Positions 44,328 to 53,078 of a stretch of DNA of 64,000 bases are shown piece by piece. The DNA comes from AP-15 sp963701815 (lineage in GTDB: Bacteria > Pseudomonadota > Alphaproteobacteria > ATCC43930 > CGMCC-115725). Positions within the stretch are counted from its first letter, which is position 1, and each line of letters starts with the position of its first letter. Made by a program: the position numbers and the translations under genes. The DNA is taken from the NCBI GenBank assembly GCA_963701815.1, contig CAVPBN010000050.1, positions 1-64,000 of the forward strand, written 5' to 3'. The notes under the pieces were generated by a model. The model did not search any database. It was not told the origin of the DNA and saw only the letters and a program-made list of their open reading frames with translations.

Positions 44328-44498
44328 GTTTCCCCCGAGCCCATTTATTACTGCCGGGGTTTAGCCGATCGTGCAGTCGCGCGCGCGTCAATAAACCGTC
44401 AAAGGAAAATCGGCCTCTTGCTTGCCTGTCTAGGTTTCTTCGTCCGGCCGGCACACAACCTGAGATTATTGCTGCTTCTTCTTGTCCTCGGTGATCGA

Positions 44499-45674
44499 TC
44501 AGTTCCCGCCCTCGAGCGCCTGCGCCACCGCGACCAACGCGGCGTCGGCGCCGGCGCCGCCGATAATCGACAGACCGACCGGCAGGCCGTCGACGGTGCT
44601 CCCCGGCAGGTTTACCTGCGGCATGCCGGCGAGGCCGCCATGGGCGCACAGGCACAAGATGCGGTCGCGCTGGAGGCTCGCGGCCGATAACGGTTCGCCG
44701 CGCTTCGGCGCCGGAAACGGCGTCGTCGGCTGGCACAGGATGGTGCCGGACGGCAACAGATGGCGCATCCGCCCGCGCGCCTCCTGCCGCACCAATTGCG
44801 CCCATTGGCGCTCGCTGGCGGGGATCAGCGATCCGGTGAAGAGGTTGCGGGCGACGCTGTAGGCGAACCGCGGATTGTCGCGCTCGACCCAATCCCTGAA
44901 GGTCAGCCAGGCCTCGGACGGTTGCAGGGTGCGCTGCGCCCGCGCCCATTGGACGATCCCGCCCGGCGCCATGATTTCCTCGCGGCTCTCGCCGATCAAG
45001 GTCCGCAGCCGGTCGACCATCGGCTGCAGCGCGGCGGCGACTTCCGGATCGGCGAAGGCAAAGCCGTCGATCGCGACGACCAGCCGGCGGGGCAATGCCG
45101 CCGGGATCGCCTCGTCGAGCATGACGCTCGACACCCGCGAAAAGGTGGCGGCATCGCGCGCGAACCAGCCGGTCGTGTCGGACGACGGCGCCTGCGGCAG
45201 CATGCCGGTCACGTCGATGCGGCCATGCGTCGGCCGGATGCCGTAGAGGCCGCAAAAGCTCGCCGGCACCCGCACCGATCCGCCGGTGTCGGTGCCGAGT
45301 GCGGTATCGCACAACCCGGCCGCGACCGCGGCGGCCGAGCCCGAGGACGAGCCGCCCGGCACCCGCCCGGGGGCGCGGACATTGACCGGCGTGCCGTAAA
45401 ACGCATTCTCGCCGACGATGCCGAGCGAGACCTCGTCGGTGATCGTCTTGCCGACCAGCGTCGCCCCGGCATCGAGCAGCCGTGCGACCGCCCAGCTGTG
45501 TCGGGTCGGCACCGGGTTGTACCGCTCCCAGTCGGGATTGCCGCCGCCGGTCGGGTGTCCGGCGACATCGAACAGATCCTTCGCCGCAAACGTCAGGCCC
45601 GAGAGCGGCCCGCCGGCCCGCCCCTCGATATGCAGCCGGGGCCCCGGAACAAAGGCGTTGATGTCGTCTGGCAT
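44499..45674 (-). CDS. Amidase (amidase-signature family)
   Basis: A 391-residue serine hydrolase with the Ser-cisSer-Lys triad: Lys32 in FAAKDLFD, the cis-Ser in PGGSSSGSAAAVA (about 109) and nucleophile Ser133 in GTDTGGSVRVPAS. The start at 45674 (MPDDINAFVPG) fits the short form of this amidase group; an ATG at 45809 would give a long Pro/Ala-rich lead. It hydrolyses an amide to an acid and ammonia in the cytosol. Substrates in this family range from indole-acetamide and nicotinamide to polyamines and cannot be told. It is upstream of the histidine kinase gene on the same strand, with a 171-base gap. Confidence 0.87.
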   Translation of the reverse strand: MPDDINAFVPGPRLHIEGRAGGPLSGLTFAAKDLFDVAGHPTGGGNPDWERYNPVPTRHSWAVARLLDAGATLVGKTITDEVSLGIVGENAFYGTPVNVRAPGRVPGGSSSGSAAAVAAGLCDTALGTDTGGSVRVPASFCGLYGIRPTHGRIDVTGMLPQAPSSDTTGWFARDAATFSRVSSVMLDEAIPAALPRRLVVAIDGFAFADPEVAAALQPMVDRLRTLIGESREEIMAPGGIVQWARAQRTLQPSEAWLTFRDWVERDNPRFAYSVARNLFTGSLIPASERQWAQLVRQEARGRMRHLLPSGTILCQPTTPFPAPKRGEPLSAASLQRDRILCLCAHGGLAGMPQVNLPGSTVDGLPVGLSIIGGAGADAALVAVAQALEGGN

Positions 45675-45945
45675 GGAGACCTCGGGATCGGGTGGAACCG
45701 GAACGGACGCCATCGGTTGAGCAATCATCGACGGCGGGCCGGGGCTACCGCCAACAAGGAGAGCGGCGGCAACAAGAGCGGATCGGGGCCGGGGCACCCC
45801 GAAAGCCATGCCTCGGCGCGCAAAGGCGGAACCTCGGCGGCCGGGCTTCGGCGGCGCGGTCTGCCGCGGCGCCCCCGGCTTCGGCCAAGAAGGCCGCCGC
45901 GGCGGAAATCGTAGCGGCCCTTGAGGTCAGCGGTATGGGCGCCGA

Positions 45946-46249
45946 TTACCAGGTGAAGGCAGTGCCCTCGACCGCGACGCCGCCGTTTTTGTCGATGACG
46001 CCGCGCAAACGGAACCGGCACGGCAATTCCCGGCCGCAGTCGAAACGCGGTTCGGAATCCGGTTTGGCGATCGAACTCCGGCCCGAACATCGCCGGCCTG
46101 CCGGGAGCGGTCGGATCGGATGCCGGCGCCGCCGGCATCGGCAGGGTCAGACGATCGGCAAACGGTACGGCCTGCTGCGCCGACGCGGGCGGCGCGCAAA
46201 TGGCCCCCGCGGCGACGAGCGCCGAGGTCAGCCGCCGGCGCCGGGCCAT
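45946..46249 (-). CDS. Small secreted protein, probably frameshifted
   Basis: From ATG 46249 there is a clear signal peptide (RRRRLTSALVAAGAICAPPASAQ) and a Pro/Ala-rich mature start (PFADRLTLPMPAAPASDPT) reaching MFGPEFD. After that the original frame turns into Arg/Pro-rich noise, while the neighbouring frame gives a protein-like tail, SEPRFDCGRELPCRFRLRG then VIDKNGGVAVEGTAFTW, ending at TAA 45946. A one-base indel near 46065-46090 would join them into about 100 residues with two Cys that could pair. I do not recognise the family. It lies directly upstream of the amidase gene and 11 bases downstream of the peroxiredoxin gene. Confidence 0.5.
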
Positions 46250-46260
46250 CGCACCTCGGC

Positions 46261-46743
46261 TCAGAACGATTTCAGCATCACTTCGGCGCTCGACACATCG
46301 TATTGGCCGGGCTGCTCGACATTGAGCGCTTTGACGACCCCGTCCTCTACCAGCATCGAATAGCGCTGCGAGCGCATTCCCATGCCTTCCTTGACGCGGT
46401 CGAGCTCGAGCCCGATCGCCTTGGTGAACTCGTCGCTGCCGTCGCCGACCATCGTGACCTTGCCCTCGGCATTGCCTTCCTTGCCCCAGGCATTCATCAC
46501 GAACGGGTCATTGACGGCGATGCAGGCGATCGTATCGACGCCCTTTGCTTTGAGCTCTTCCGCATGGCCGACATAGCTCGGCAGGTGACGCTGCGAGCAG
46601 GTGCGCGTAAAGGCGCCCGGCACCCCGAACAGCACGACCTTTTTACCGCCGAAGAATTCCTCCGCCGAGACCGCCTTCATGCCGTCCGGACCCAGATAGC
46701 GCAGCGTCACCGCCGGCACCTTGTCGCCAACTTTGATCGTCAT
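46261..46743 (-). CDS. Peroxiredoxin, Prx5/hybrid type
   Basis: A 160-residue thiol peroxidase. The peroxidatic Cys49 lies in VPGAFTRTCSQRHLP, the PxxxTxxC active-site loop of the Prx5 subfamily. Further family features are FGVPGAF, VNDPFVMNAWGKE (about 78-90), MVGDGSDEFTKAIG and the late RSQRYSMLVEDG, where the Arg helps activate peroxide. It reduces H2O2 and alkyl hydroperoxides with thioredoxin or glutaredoxin in the cytosol. The start at 46743 has TAGGAGATC eight bases before it; the more upstream ATG at 46809 is not needed. No resolving Cys is evident, so it is probably one-Cys type. Confidence 0.92.
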   Translation of the reverse strand: MTIKVGDKVPAVTLRYLGPDGMKAVSAEEFFGGKKVVLFGVPGAFTRTCSQRHLPSYVGHAEELKAKGVDTIACIAVNDPFVMNAWGKEGNAEGKVTMVGDGSDEFTKAIGLELDRVKEGMGMRSQRYSMLVEDGVVKALNVEQPGQYDVSSAEVMLKSF

Positions 46744-46813
46744 CGATTGATCTCCTAGGCAGATTGCCGAAATCGGCATCATCCCAGCACAGCTGCGCCG
46801 CGGCATCAACCCG

Positions 46814-47395
46814 TCATGTCGGAGCGAGCTGGGCGGCGATCAGTGCCCGGCCGGCGGTGGCGACGGCGCGCGCCGGCCCGGCCGGGCCGAGGCTCTGGCC
46901 GATTGCGTAGGCGCCGTCGATCAGCAACTGCAGCTGCTGAGCGAGGAGATCGGGGTCGCGCGCGCCGGCCGCCGCCGCCAAACTTCGCAACCGCTCGCCG
47001 ACCGCGCGTTTGTTGGCGAGGATCACGGCGCGGGCGGGGTGGTCGGGTTCGGGAAACTCGGTGCCGGTGTTGAGGAATGGGCAGCCGCGCCATTGGGGCC
47101 GCGAGACGAGCGTTGCGACCATGTCGAGGACCGCTTCGATCCGGCCGCGCGGGTCGTCCCCGCCGGTCGTCGCTTCGGCCCGGTCCCAGCGGCGCCAGAA
47201 GGCCTGATTGCGCTCCGCGAGCCAGGCGGCCACAAGCGCGTCCTTGGACGGAAAATGCCGGTAGAGACTCATCTTGGCGACGCCGCAGCGGGCGATGATC
47301 GCATCGATGCCGACCGCCCGGACGCCGTCGCGATAAAACATCTCCGAGGCGGTCTCGATAATGCGCTGCCGCACCGGCTTGCGCTGTTCCGACAT
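46814..47395 (-). CDS. TetR-family transcriptional regulator
   Basis: A 193-residue repressor-type protein. The N-terminal helix-turn-helix is RIIETASEMFYRDGVRAVGI then DAIIARCGVAKMSLYRHFPS (about 26-45), a subclass that recognises AGACAG-type half sites. The C-terminal ligand domain contains WRGCPFLNTGTEFPEPDHPA, a cysteine-bearing block seen in several sensors of reactive small molecules. It is divergent from an MFS carrier, and a perfect inverted repeat lies between them, so autoregulation and control of the carrier are likely. The inducer is unknown. It is followed by the peroxiredoxin gene 70 bases downstream on the same strand. Confidence 0.9.
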   Translation of the reverse strand: MSEQRKPVRQRIIETASEMFYRDGVRAVGIDAIIARCGVAKMSLYRHFPSKDALVAAWLAERNQAFWRRWDRAEATTGGDDPRGRIEAVLDMVATLVSRPQWRGCPFLNTGTEFPEPDHPARAVILANKRAVGERLRSLAAAAGARDPDLLAQQLQLLIDGAYAIGQSLGPAGPARAVATAGRALIAAQLAPT

Positions 47396-47417
47396 TGCAG
47401 CCCTGCACGCCGAAAGT

Positions 47418-47441
47418 TTGACAAGAGACAGACCTGTCTCT
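47418..47441. promoter_or_regulatory. TetR operator with -35 box, between TetR and MFS genes
   Basis: AGAGACAG-AC-CTGTCTCT (47424-47441) is a perfect eight-base inverted repeat with a two-base spacer, as expected for a TetR dimer. A consensus -35 box TTGACA (47418-47423) abuts its left side on the plus strand, so binding would block RNA polymerase on the MFS promoter. The start codons lie 29 bases to the left (TetR) and 38 bases to the right (MFS). Confidence 0.75.
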
Positions 47442-47478
47442 CACATTGGCCGCCGTCAAAATAGCAAAACCAGCACCG

Positions 47479-48756
47479 ATGGCAAGCCGGACAAAGCCGC
47501 ATTACGCCTGGGTCGTCGCCGCCGTGACGTTTGTCACCCTGTTGGCGGCGGCCGGCGTTCGGGCCGCCCCGGGCGTGTTGATCGTCCCGCTCGAAAGCGA
47601 ATTCGGCTGGTCGCGGGCGACGATCTCGTTCGCCGTCGGCATCAACATCTTCCTTTACGGCCTGATCGGGCCGTTCGCGGCGGCGGTGATGGACCGCTTC
47701 GGGCTGCGCCGCACCATGCTGGCCGCACTCGCCCTGATCGCCGCGGGGGTCGCGCTGACCCCGCTGATGACCCGGCCGTGGCAGCTCGTCCTGTTGTGGG
47801 GCGTCGTCGTCGGCACCGGCAGCGGCGCCACCGCGCTGGTTCTCGGCGCCATGGTGGCAGCGCGCTGGTTCGCGGCCCGGCGCGGGCTCGTCATGGGCGT
47901 GCTGACGGCCAGCACGGCCACCGGCCAATTGGTTTTTCTGCCGCTGCTGGCGAGCCTCGTCGTCGCCCATGGGTGGCGCAGCGTGCCGCTGGTCGTGGCC
48001 GGCGTCGCCGCCGCGCTGATCCCGATCGTGGCATTGCTGATGCGCGATCGGCCCGAAGATATCGGGCTCTTGCCCTACGGCGCCGCGGCCGCGGCGACCG
48101 GACCTGTCGCATCGCGCCGCAACCCGGTCGCTGCCGCGCTGATTGTCTTGCGCGACGGGCTTGGTTCGCGCGATTTCTGGCTGCTGGCCGGCAGCTTCTT
48201 CATCTGCGGCGCCTCGACCAACGGGCTGATCGGCACCCACCTGATCCCGGCTTGCGTCGACCACGGCATCCCCGAGGTCACCGGCGCCAGCTTGCTCGCG
48301 GCGATGGGGATTTTCGATTTTCTCGGGACGACCCTGTCGGGCTGGCTCAGCGACCGCTGGAGCAATCGGGGCCTTCTCGCCTGGTATTACGCCTTGCGCG
48401 GCCTGTCGCTGGTCTATCTGCCGTTTGCCTTCGGCTTTTCGCTGTGGGGCCTGCCGGTGTTTGCGGTGTTCTACGGGCTCGACTGGATCGCCACGGTGCC
48501 GCCGACCGTACGGCTTACCGCGAAAATCTTCGGCCCGCAGCGCGGCCCGATCATGTTCGGCTGGATCGCCGCAGCGCATCAGCTCGGCGCGGCGTTGGCC
48601 GCCTTCGGCGCCGGCGTGCTCAGGGTCGAGTTCGGCAGCTATCTGCAGGCCTTCGTGCTGTCCGGTACGTTATGCCTTGTCGCCGCGCTGTTGGTCCTGT
48701 TCATCGGCCGCAATCCAAACGAGGCGCCGCAGCCGGCAATTGCTGCGGCCGAATAA
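47479..48756 (+). CDS. MFS transporter (oxalate/monocarboxylate-like)
   Basis: A 425-residue, twelve-helix carrier. It starts at MASRTKPHYAWVVAAVTFV, and the first half has GVLIVPLESEFGWSRATISF, the block typical of the monocarboxylate/OxlT-like MFS branch, followed by MDRFGLRRTMLAALALIAAG and AARWFAARRGLVMGVLTAS. The second half has LSDRWSNRGLLAWYY as the pseudo-repeat of loop 2. An in-frame TTG at 47446 would lengthen it, but the ATG matches the family start. A TetR gene is divergent with an operator in between. The substrate is likely a small organic acid, but this is inference. Gram-negative inner membrane. Confidence 0.88.
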   Translation: MASRTKPHYAWVVAAVTFVTLLAAAGVRAAPGVLIVPLESEFGWSRATISFAVGINIFLYGLIGPFAAAVMDRFGLRRTMLAALALIAAGVALTPLMTRPWQLVLLWGVVVGTGSGATALVLGAMVAARWFAARRGLVMGVLTASTATGQLVFLPLLASLVVAHGWRSVPLVVAGVAAALIPIVALLMRDRPEDIGLLPYGAAAAATGPVASRRNPVAAALIVLRDGLGSRDFWLLAGSFFICGASTNGLIGTHLIPACVDHGIPEVTGASLLAAMGIFDFLGTTLSGWLSDRWSNRGLLAWYYALRGLSLVYLPFAFGFSLWGLPVFAVFYGLDWIATVPPTVRLTAKIFGPQRGPIMFGWIAAAHQLGAALAAFGAGVLRVEFGSYLQAFVLSGTLCLVAALLVLFIGRNPNEAPQPAIAAAE

Positions 48757-48853
48757 ACCGACTCTCGGCAATCGCGTCGTGCTTTGGCGATGCTGCCGCA
48801 AACCCGCGCGGCGTTTGGCCGACGATGCCGGCCGAACCGGGCCGTTCTCGCCG

Positions 48854-49927
48854 TCATGGCGCTTTAACGGCAGGCTCTTCGACCAGGACATTGACCCCGC
48901 GGGCGGCGACGATGAGTTCGCGCCAGGTCTCGTCGTCGACCGGGACCCCGTTCTTCTCGCGCTCGGCGCGGGTCTGGCGCTCGGGGTCGCCGGGGATCAG
49001 CACCGGCTCGCCCGGGACTGCGCGGCGGCGAGGCGGTGATGTAGTCGGTCATCGCCGCGATCTCCTGCGCCAGCCAGGCGCGGTCGACCAGCCGCGACGG
49101 GTCGATGACGATCGTCAGCATGCCGTTTGTCGCCGTGCCGCGGCCCTGCCGCTCGGGCCGCATCGTGCCGCTGCCGCACAGCGCACCGGCCAGCATCTCG
49201 CAGACAAAAGCCAGCGCGTAGCCCTTGTGCTCGCCGAAGGTCAGCACCGCGCCGCGCGGCTGGCGATACATCGCGCCGGGGTCGGTCGGTCGGCTTGCCC
49301 TCCCCGTCGAGCAATGTGCCGGGTTTCAACTGCTCGCCCTTGTTGCGCGCGACGCGCACCTTGCCCATGGCAATGACGCTCGTCGCCATGTCGAGGATGA
49401 TCGGGCGCTCGGCCTCGGGCCCGGGGATCGCGATGCAGACCGGGTTGGTGCTGAACCGCGCATCGCTGCCGCGCCACGGCGCCACGGCCGGTTGGGCGTC
49501 GGTCACGTTGACAAAATGAAACGATACGAGGCCCGCTTCGGCGCACATCTCGCCATAGGTGCCGACCCGGCCGATATGGTGCGGGTTGCGCAAAGCAACG
49601 ACGGCGACCCCGGTGTCGCGCGCCTTGGCGATGCCGAGCCAGCGTCGCCTCGCGCGCCGCGACCTGGCCCCAGGCGCGCTCGCCGTCATAGACGATCAAC
49701 GAGCCGTTCTCGCTGACGACGCGTCCCTTGCGGTTGGCGACGACGGTACCCTTGTCGAGATGCTGCAGATAGTTCGGGATCAGGCCGACGCCGTGGCTGT
49801 CATGCCCGCGCAAATTGGCCCCGATCAGGTGATCGGCGATGATCTTCGCCTCGCCTTCCTCGCTGCCGGCCGCGCTGAATACGCGAGTGGCGATAACGTG
49901 CAGGGCGGTGTGATCGATCAGCGGCAT
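48854..49927 (-). pseudogene. Malate/L-lactate dehydrogenase family oxidoreductase (Ldh/YbiC-type), three frameshifts
   Basis: The whole family length (358 codons) is present on the reverse strand but spread over frames. Part one (MPLIDHTALHVIATRVFSAA, then GANLRGHDSHGVGLIPNYL) ends near 49640. Part two (RDTGVAVVALRNPHHIGRVG, PIILDMATSVIAMGKV) ends near 49290. Part three (QPRGAVLTFGEHKGYALAF, MLTIVIDPSRLVDRAWLAQE) ends near 49020. Part four (GEPVLIPGDPERQTRAERE, then NGVPVDDETWREL) ends at TGA 48854. The catalytic His region is HDSHGVGLIP, with NPHHIGRVG later. The second shift sits in a CCGA three-unit repeat, where one extra unit explains it. The three shifts cancel overall. The enzyme class uses NAD with malate, lactate, ureidoglycolate or sulfolactate. 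Confidence 0.83.
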
Positions 49928-49946
49928 CGGGATTTCCTCCAGGTAC

Positions 49947-50837
49947 TCAGTTCGCCTCGCCGGCCGAGGCGGCGATGCGCAGCGGATGGGCCGGGTAGAC
50001 GCCGAGGATCTTCAGTTCGCGCGAGAAGAAGGCCAATTCTTCGAGCGCCAATGCCAGCGGGCGGTCTTCCGGGTGCGCCTCGACATCGGCATAGAACTGC
50101 GTCGCCGAGAACGCACCGCCGACCATGTAGCTTTCGAGCTTGGTCATGTTGACGCCGTTGGTGGCAAAGCCGCCCATCGCCTTGTACAGCGCCGCCGGCA
50201 CGTTGCGCACGCGGAACACAAAGGTCGTGACCGCCGGCGTGCCGCGCGCCGGCTGTTTCGGCTCGCGCGCCATGATCAGAAAGCGGGTCGTGTTGTGCTC
50301 GGCGTCCTCGATGTTCTGCTTCAGCGAGACCAGGCCATAGATCTGCCCGGCGAGCTCGGAAGCGATCGCCGCCACGGTCGGATCGCGGCGCTGGGCGATC
50401 TCCGCCGCGGCCCCGGCGGTATCGGCGACGGTAACCGGTTCGATGCCGAGCGCGCGGACCGTATTGCGGCACTGCGACAAGGCGTGGATGTGGCTTTTGA
50501 CGGTCCGGATCTTGGCGAGCGCCGCGCCGGGCACCGCCAGCAGATGGTGGTTCACCGGCTCGAAATGCTCGCCGATGATGTGGAGCCCGGCGTCAGGCAT
50601 CAGGTGATGGATGTCGGCGACGCGGCCGGCGACCGAATTCTCGATCGGGATCATCGCCAGCGCCGCCCGTCCGTCATGCACCGCGGCAAAGGCGTCTTCG
50701 AACTGGGGGCAAGGCAGAGTTTCCATGTCGGGAAAGACGCGCCGACAGGCGAGGTCGGAGTAGGCCCCGAACATGCCCTGAAATGCGATCGTGCGCGCCG
50801 GGTCGGCAAATGCGAATTCGACCTCGAAATCGGCCAT
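49947..50837 (-). CDS. pheA: Prephenate dehydratase
   Basis: A 296-residue enzyme for phenylalanine synthesis: prephenate to phenylpyruvate, CO2 and water. It has the PDT segments TIAFQGMFGAYSDLACRRVF, LAMIPIENSVAGRVADIHHL and the catalytic EHNTTRFLIM (TRF motif). The C-terminal ACT domain runs from about residue 200 (TFVFRVRNVPAALYKAMGGF, then NGVNMTKLESYMV). In the ACT allosteric site the usual ESRP reads ESYM, a change that often alters phenylalanine feedback. It has no chorismate mutase domain. The start at 50837 (MADFEVEF) is chosen, four bases after the kdsB stop; an upstream ATG at 50909 lies within kdsB. Confidence 0.93.
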   Translation of the reverse strand: MADFEVEFAFADPARTIAFQGMFGAYSDLACRRVFPDMETLPCPQFEDAFAAVHDGRAALAMIPIENSVAGRVADIHHLMPDAGLHIIGEHFEPVNHHLLAVPGAALAKIRTVKSHIHALSQCRNTVRALGIEPVTVADTAGAAAEIAQRRDPTVAAIASELAGQIYGLVSLKQNIEDAEHNTTRFLIMAREPKQPARGTPAVTTFVFRVRNVPAALYKAMGGFATNGVNMTKLESYMVGGAFSATQFYADVEAHPEDRPLALALEELAFFSRELKILGVYPAHPLRIAASAGEAN

Positions 50838-50841
50838 CGAT

Positions 50842-51687
50842 CTATCGTCCTCCTCGGCAGAGTTCTCGGGCACGTTCGAGGTCGGCCGGCGTGTCGACCT
50901 GGACCCCAAGCTGGGCGGCCCTGATCAGCGACACCGAAATTCGCATGCCGGCTTCGAGCGCGCGCAACTGTTCGAGGCGCTCGCGCTGTTCGAGGACCCC
51001 GCGCGGCAGCGCGACGAACCGCTCCAGCGCCATCCGCCGGTAGGCGTAGAGCCCGATATGTTCGTAATGCGGTCCCGGCCCCCAGGGTACGACCGCCTTG
51101 CTGAAATAGAGCGCGCGCGCCGGTCGGGCCGGATCGGCAAAGCCGGCGACTACCTTGTTGACGCTGGTGTCGGCGAGCGATGCGTCGTCTTCGATCGCGG
51201 CGGCGAGCGTCGCGATGTCGGTCTCGGGGTCGGCCAGACCGCCGATCGACGTCCGAATCGCCGCGGGATCCAACAGCGGCAGATCGCCCTGGACATTGAT
51301 CGCCGCGTCGAATTCGCGGTCGGGGTCGAGCCGGGCGATCGCCTCGGCGATGCGGTCCGATCCGGTCGAGTGGTGCGGATCGGTCAAAACCGCCCGACCG
51401 CCGGCGGCTTCGATCGCCTCGGCGATTTCGCGATCGCCGCAGGCGACAACGACCGGTCCGACCCCCGCGGCGACCGCGCGGCGCCAGACATGTACGATCA
51501 TCGGCTCGCCGGCGATGTCGGCCAGCGGCTTGCCGGGCAGGCGCGTCGAGGCCAGCCGGGCCGGAATCAGGATGATCGGGTTCTCGGGTGCGGCTCTCGG
51601 CAAGGTCTCTCTCGGCGGCGCTGGTCGATCGATCGGGCAGCGACAACATGCCCGGTTCGAACGGCTCTCGGAAGCGTGATAATTCAT
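50842..51687 (-). CDS. kdsB: 3-deoxy-manno-octulosonate cytidylyltransferase
   Basis: A 281-residue enzyme making CMP-Kdo from Kdo and CTP for lipopolysaccharide core, in the cytosol. The nucleotide-binding start is LIPARLASTRLPGKPLADI (about 39-57), followed by CGDREIAEAIEAAG, STGSDRIAEAI, NVQGDLPLLDP with the metal Asp, and HIGLYAYRRMALERFV. The N-terminal 30 residues (to PPRETLPRAAPE) are not part of the fold, so a later start such as a TTG near codon 29 is possible. It is followed four bases later by pheA, an arrangement common in alphaproteobacteria, and is divergent from the cytochrome c gene. Confidence 0.92.
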   Translation of the reverse strand: MNYHASESRSNRACCRCPIDRPAPPRETLPRAAPENPIILIPARLASTRLPGKPLADIAGEPMIVHVWRRAVAAGVGPVVVACGDREIAEAIEAAGGRAVLTDPHHSTGSDRIAEAIARLDPDREFDAAINVQGDLPLLDPAAIRTSIGGLADPETDIATLAAAIEDDASLADTSVNKVVAGFADPARPARALYFSKAVVPWGPGPHYEHIGLYAYRRMALERFVALPRGVLEQRERLEQLRALEAGMRISVSLIRAAQLGVQVDTPADLERARELCRGGR

Positions 51688-51747
51688 TTGGTTCGACGGG
51701 GGGAAACCCGTGTTCGGCGTTGCCCGACACGGTCAGAAAGGTCACCG

Positions 51748-52272
51748 ATGCCAGCGTTCGAGTGGAACAAGGTCATTGCCTCGGTACTCACCGCGCTGAT
51801 CGTGGCGATGGTGGCCGGGCTGTTGGCCGAAGAGCTGATTCGCCCAACGCGCTTGGAAAAGCCGGTCTTCGTCGTCGCCGGGACCGCGCCGGCGGCCACC
51901 GCTCCGAGCCGAGCAGGCGCGCGCCGAAGCTCGAGCCGATCGCGCCGTTGCTGGCCAAGGCGGATCCGAAGAAAGGGCAGGAACTGGCGCGGGTCTGCGC
52001 AGTGTGCCATTCCTTCGACAAGGGCGGAGCGAACAAGATCGGCCCGAATTTGTGGGACGTGGTCGGCGGACCGATCGCCGAAGGCCGCAACGGCTATTCC
52101 TTTTCCGACGCGCTGCAAGCACCACAAGGGCCAAACCTGGGACGCGGAGAAGCTCAATGACTGGCTGGACAATCCGCAGCATTTTGCCCAGGGCACAAAG
52201 ATGACCTTTGCCGGGTTTCCGCAGGCGCAGAACCGTGCCGACGTCATCAAATATCTCGAAACGCTGAAGTAA
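51748..52272 (+). pseudogene. Membrane-anchored c-type cytochrome (CycM-like), two cancelling frameshifts
   Basis: The N-terminal anchor VIASVLTALIVAMVAGLLAE (residues 9-28) and the C-terminal part (KGQTWDAEKLNDWLDNPQHF, then MTFAGFPQAQNRADVIKYLE) share one frame, starting at ATG 51748. The heme part (LAKADPKKGQELARVCAVCH, then KIGPNLWDVVGGPIAE) lies in the +1 frame between about 51915 and 52120. Two opposite single-base indels would restore a normal 174-residue CycM-type cytochrome with CAVCH heme attachment and Met in KMTFAGF as the axial ligand. It would carry electrons from the bc1 complex to an oxidase on the periplasmic side. Four bases separate it from the hisN-like gene. Confidence 0.83.
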
Positions 52273-52276
52273 GCCG

Positions 52277-53056
52277 GTGACGTCGGCCGCGCTCGACGCG
52301 TTTCTGGTGCTTGCCGGAGAATTGGCCGATGCCGCCGGTGCGGCGATCCGGCCGCATTTCCGCACCCGGCTCCAGATCGACGACAAGGCCGATCTGACCC
52401 CGGTAACCGCCGCCGACCGGGCCGCCGAGGCGGCGATGCGGCAGCTGATCGAGGCCCGTTTTCCGGAGCACGGCATCATCGGCGAGGAATTCGGCCGCGT
52501 CCGTGAAACAGCGGAATTCGTCTGGGTGCTGGATCCGATCGACGGCACGAAATCGTTTATCAGCGGGGTCCCGCTGTTCGGTACGCTGATCGCGCTGACC
52601 CGGCACGGATGCCCGATCCTCGGGATCATCGACCAGCCGATTTCGCGCGAGCGCTGGATCGGCGCGGCGGAGCGTCCGACGACCCTGAACGGGGCGCCGA
52701 TCCACTGCCGCCCCTGCCCCGGTCTCGCCGCGGCGACGCTCTTTGCCACCACCCCCGAGATGTTCCGCGGGGACGACCTCGCCGCCTACAGCCGGGTTTC
52801 CGCCGCCGTCAAGCTGACCCGCTTCGGCGCCGATTGCTATGCCTACGGGCTGCTGGCCGCCGGCTTTATCGACCTGGTCCTTGAAGCCAGCCTCAAGCCC
52901 TACGACTTTTGCGCGATGATTCCGATTGTCGAAGGGGCGGGCGGCGTAGCCAGCGATTGGCAGGGGCTGCCGCTCGATCTGCGGTCCGACGGCCGGGTCC
53001 TGGTTGCCGGCGAACGGGGCATTCATCGCTCGGCTCTCGCTCTGCTCGGCGTTTGA
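52277..53056 (+). CDS. hisN: Histidinol-phosphatase / inositol monophosphatase family protein
   Basis: A 259-residue Mg-dependent phosphatase. It has the metal motif GIIGEEFG (Glu near 70), WVLDPIDGTKSFISGVPLFG (about 82-101) with the two catalytic Asp, and YDFCAMIPIVEGAGG with the last Asp. The LDPIDGTKSFI sequence and context resemble HisN-type histidinol-phosphatases found in alphaproteobacteria rather than SuhB. It should convert histidinol phosphate to histidinol; inositol or other sugar phosphates are possible. The start is GTG 52277, four bases after the cytochrome stop. YejA begins 22 bases downstream. Confidence 0.86.
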   Translation: MTSAALDAFLVLAGELADAAGAAIRPHFRTRLQIDDKADLTPVTAADRAAEAAMRQLIEARFPEHGIIGEEFGRVRETAEFVWVLDPIDGTKSFISGVPLFGTLIALTRHGCPILGIIDQPISRERWIGAAERPTTLNGAPIHCRPCPGLAAATLFATTPEMFRGDDLAAYSRVSAAVKLTRFGADCYAYGLLAAGFIDLVLEASLKPYDFCAMIPIVEGAGGVASDWQGLPLDLRSDGRVLVAGERGIHRSALALLGV

Positions 53057-53078
53057 GGCGATCGCTGGGGACCGGCTG

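Noticed and set aside
51640..51680. A GGTTCGAACG stretch resembling a tRNA T-loop.
   Set aside because: There is no acceptor stem, D-arm or anticodon arm around it, and it lies within the kdsB coding start.
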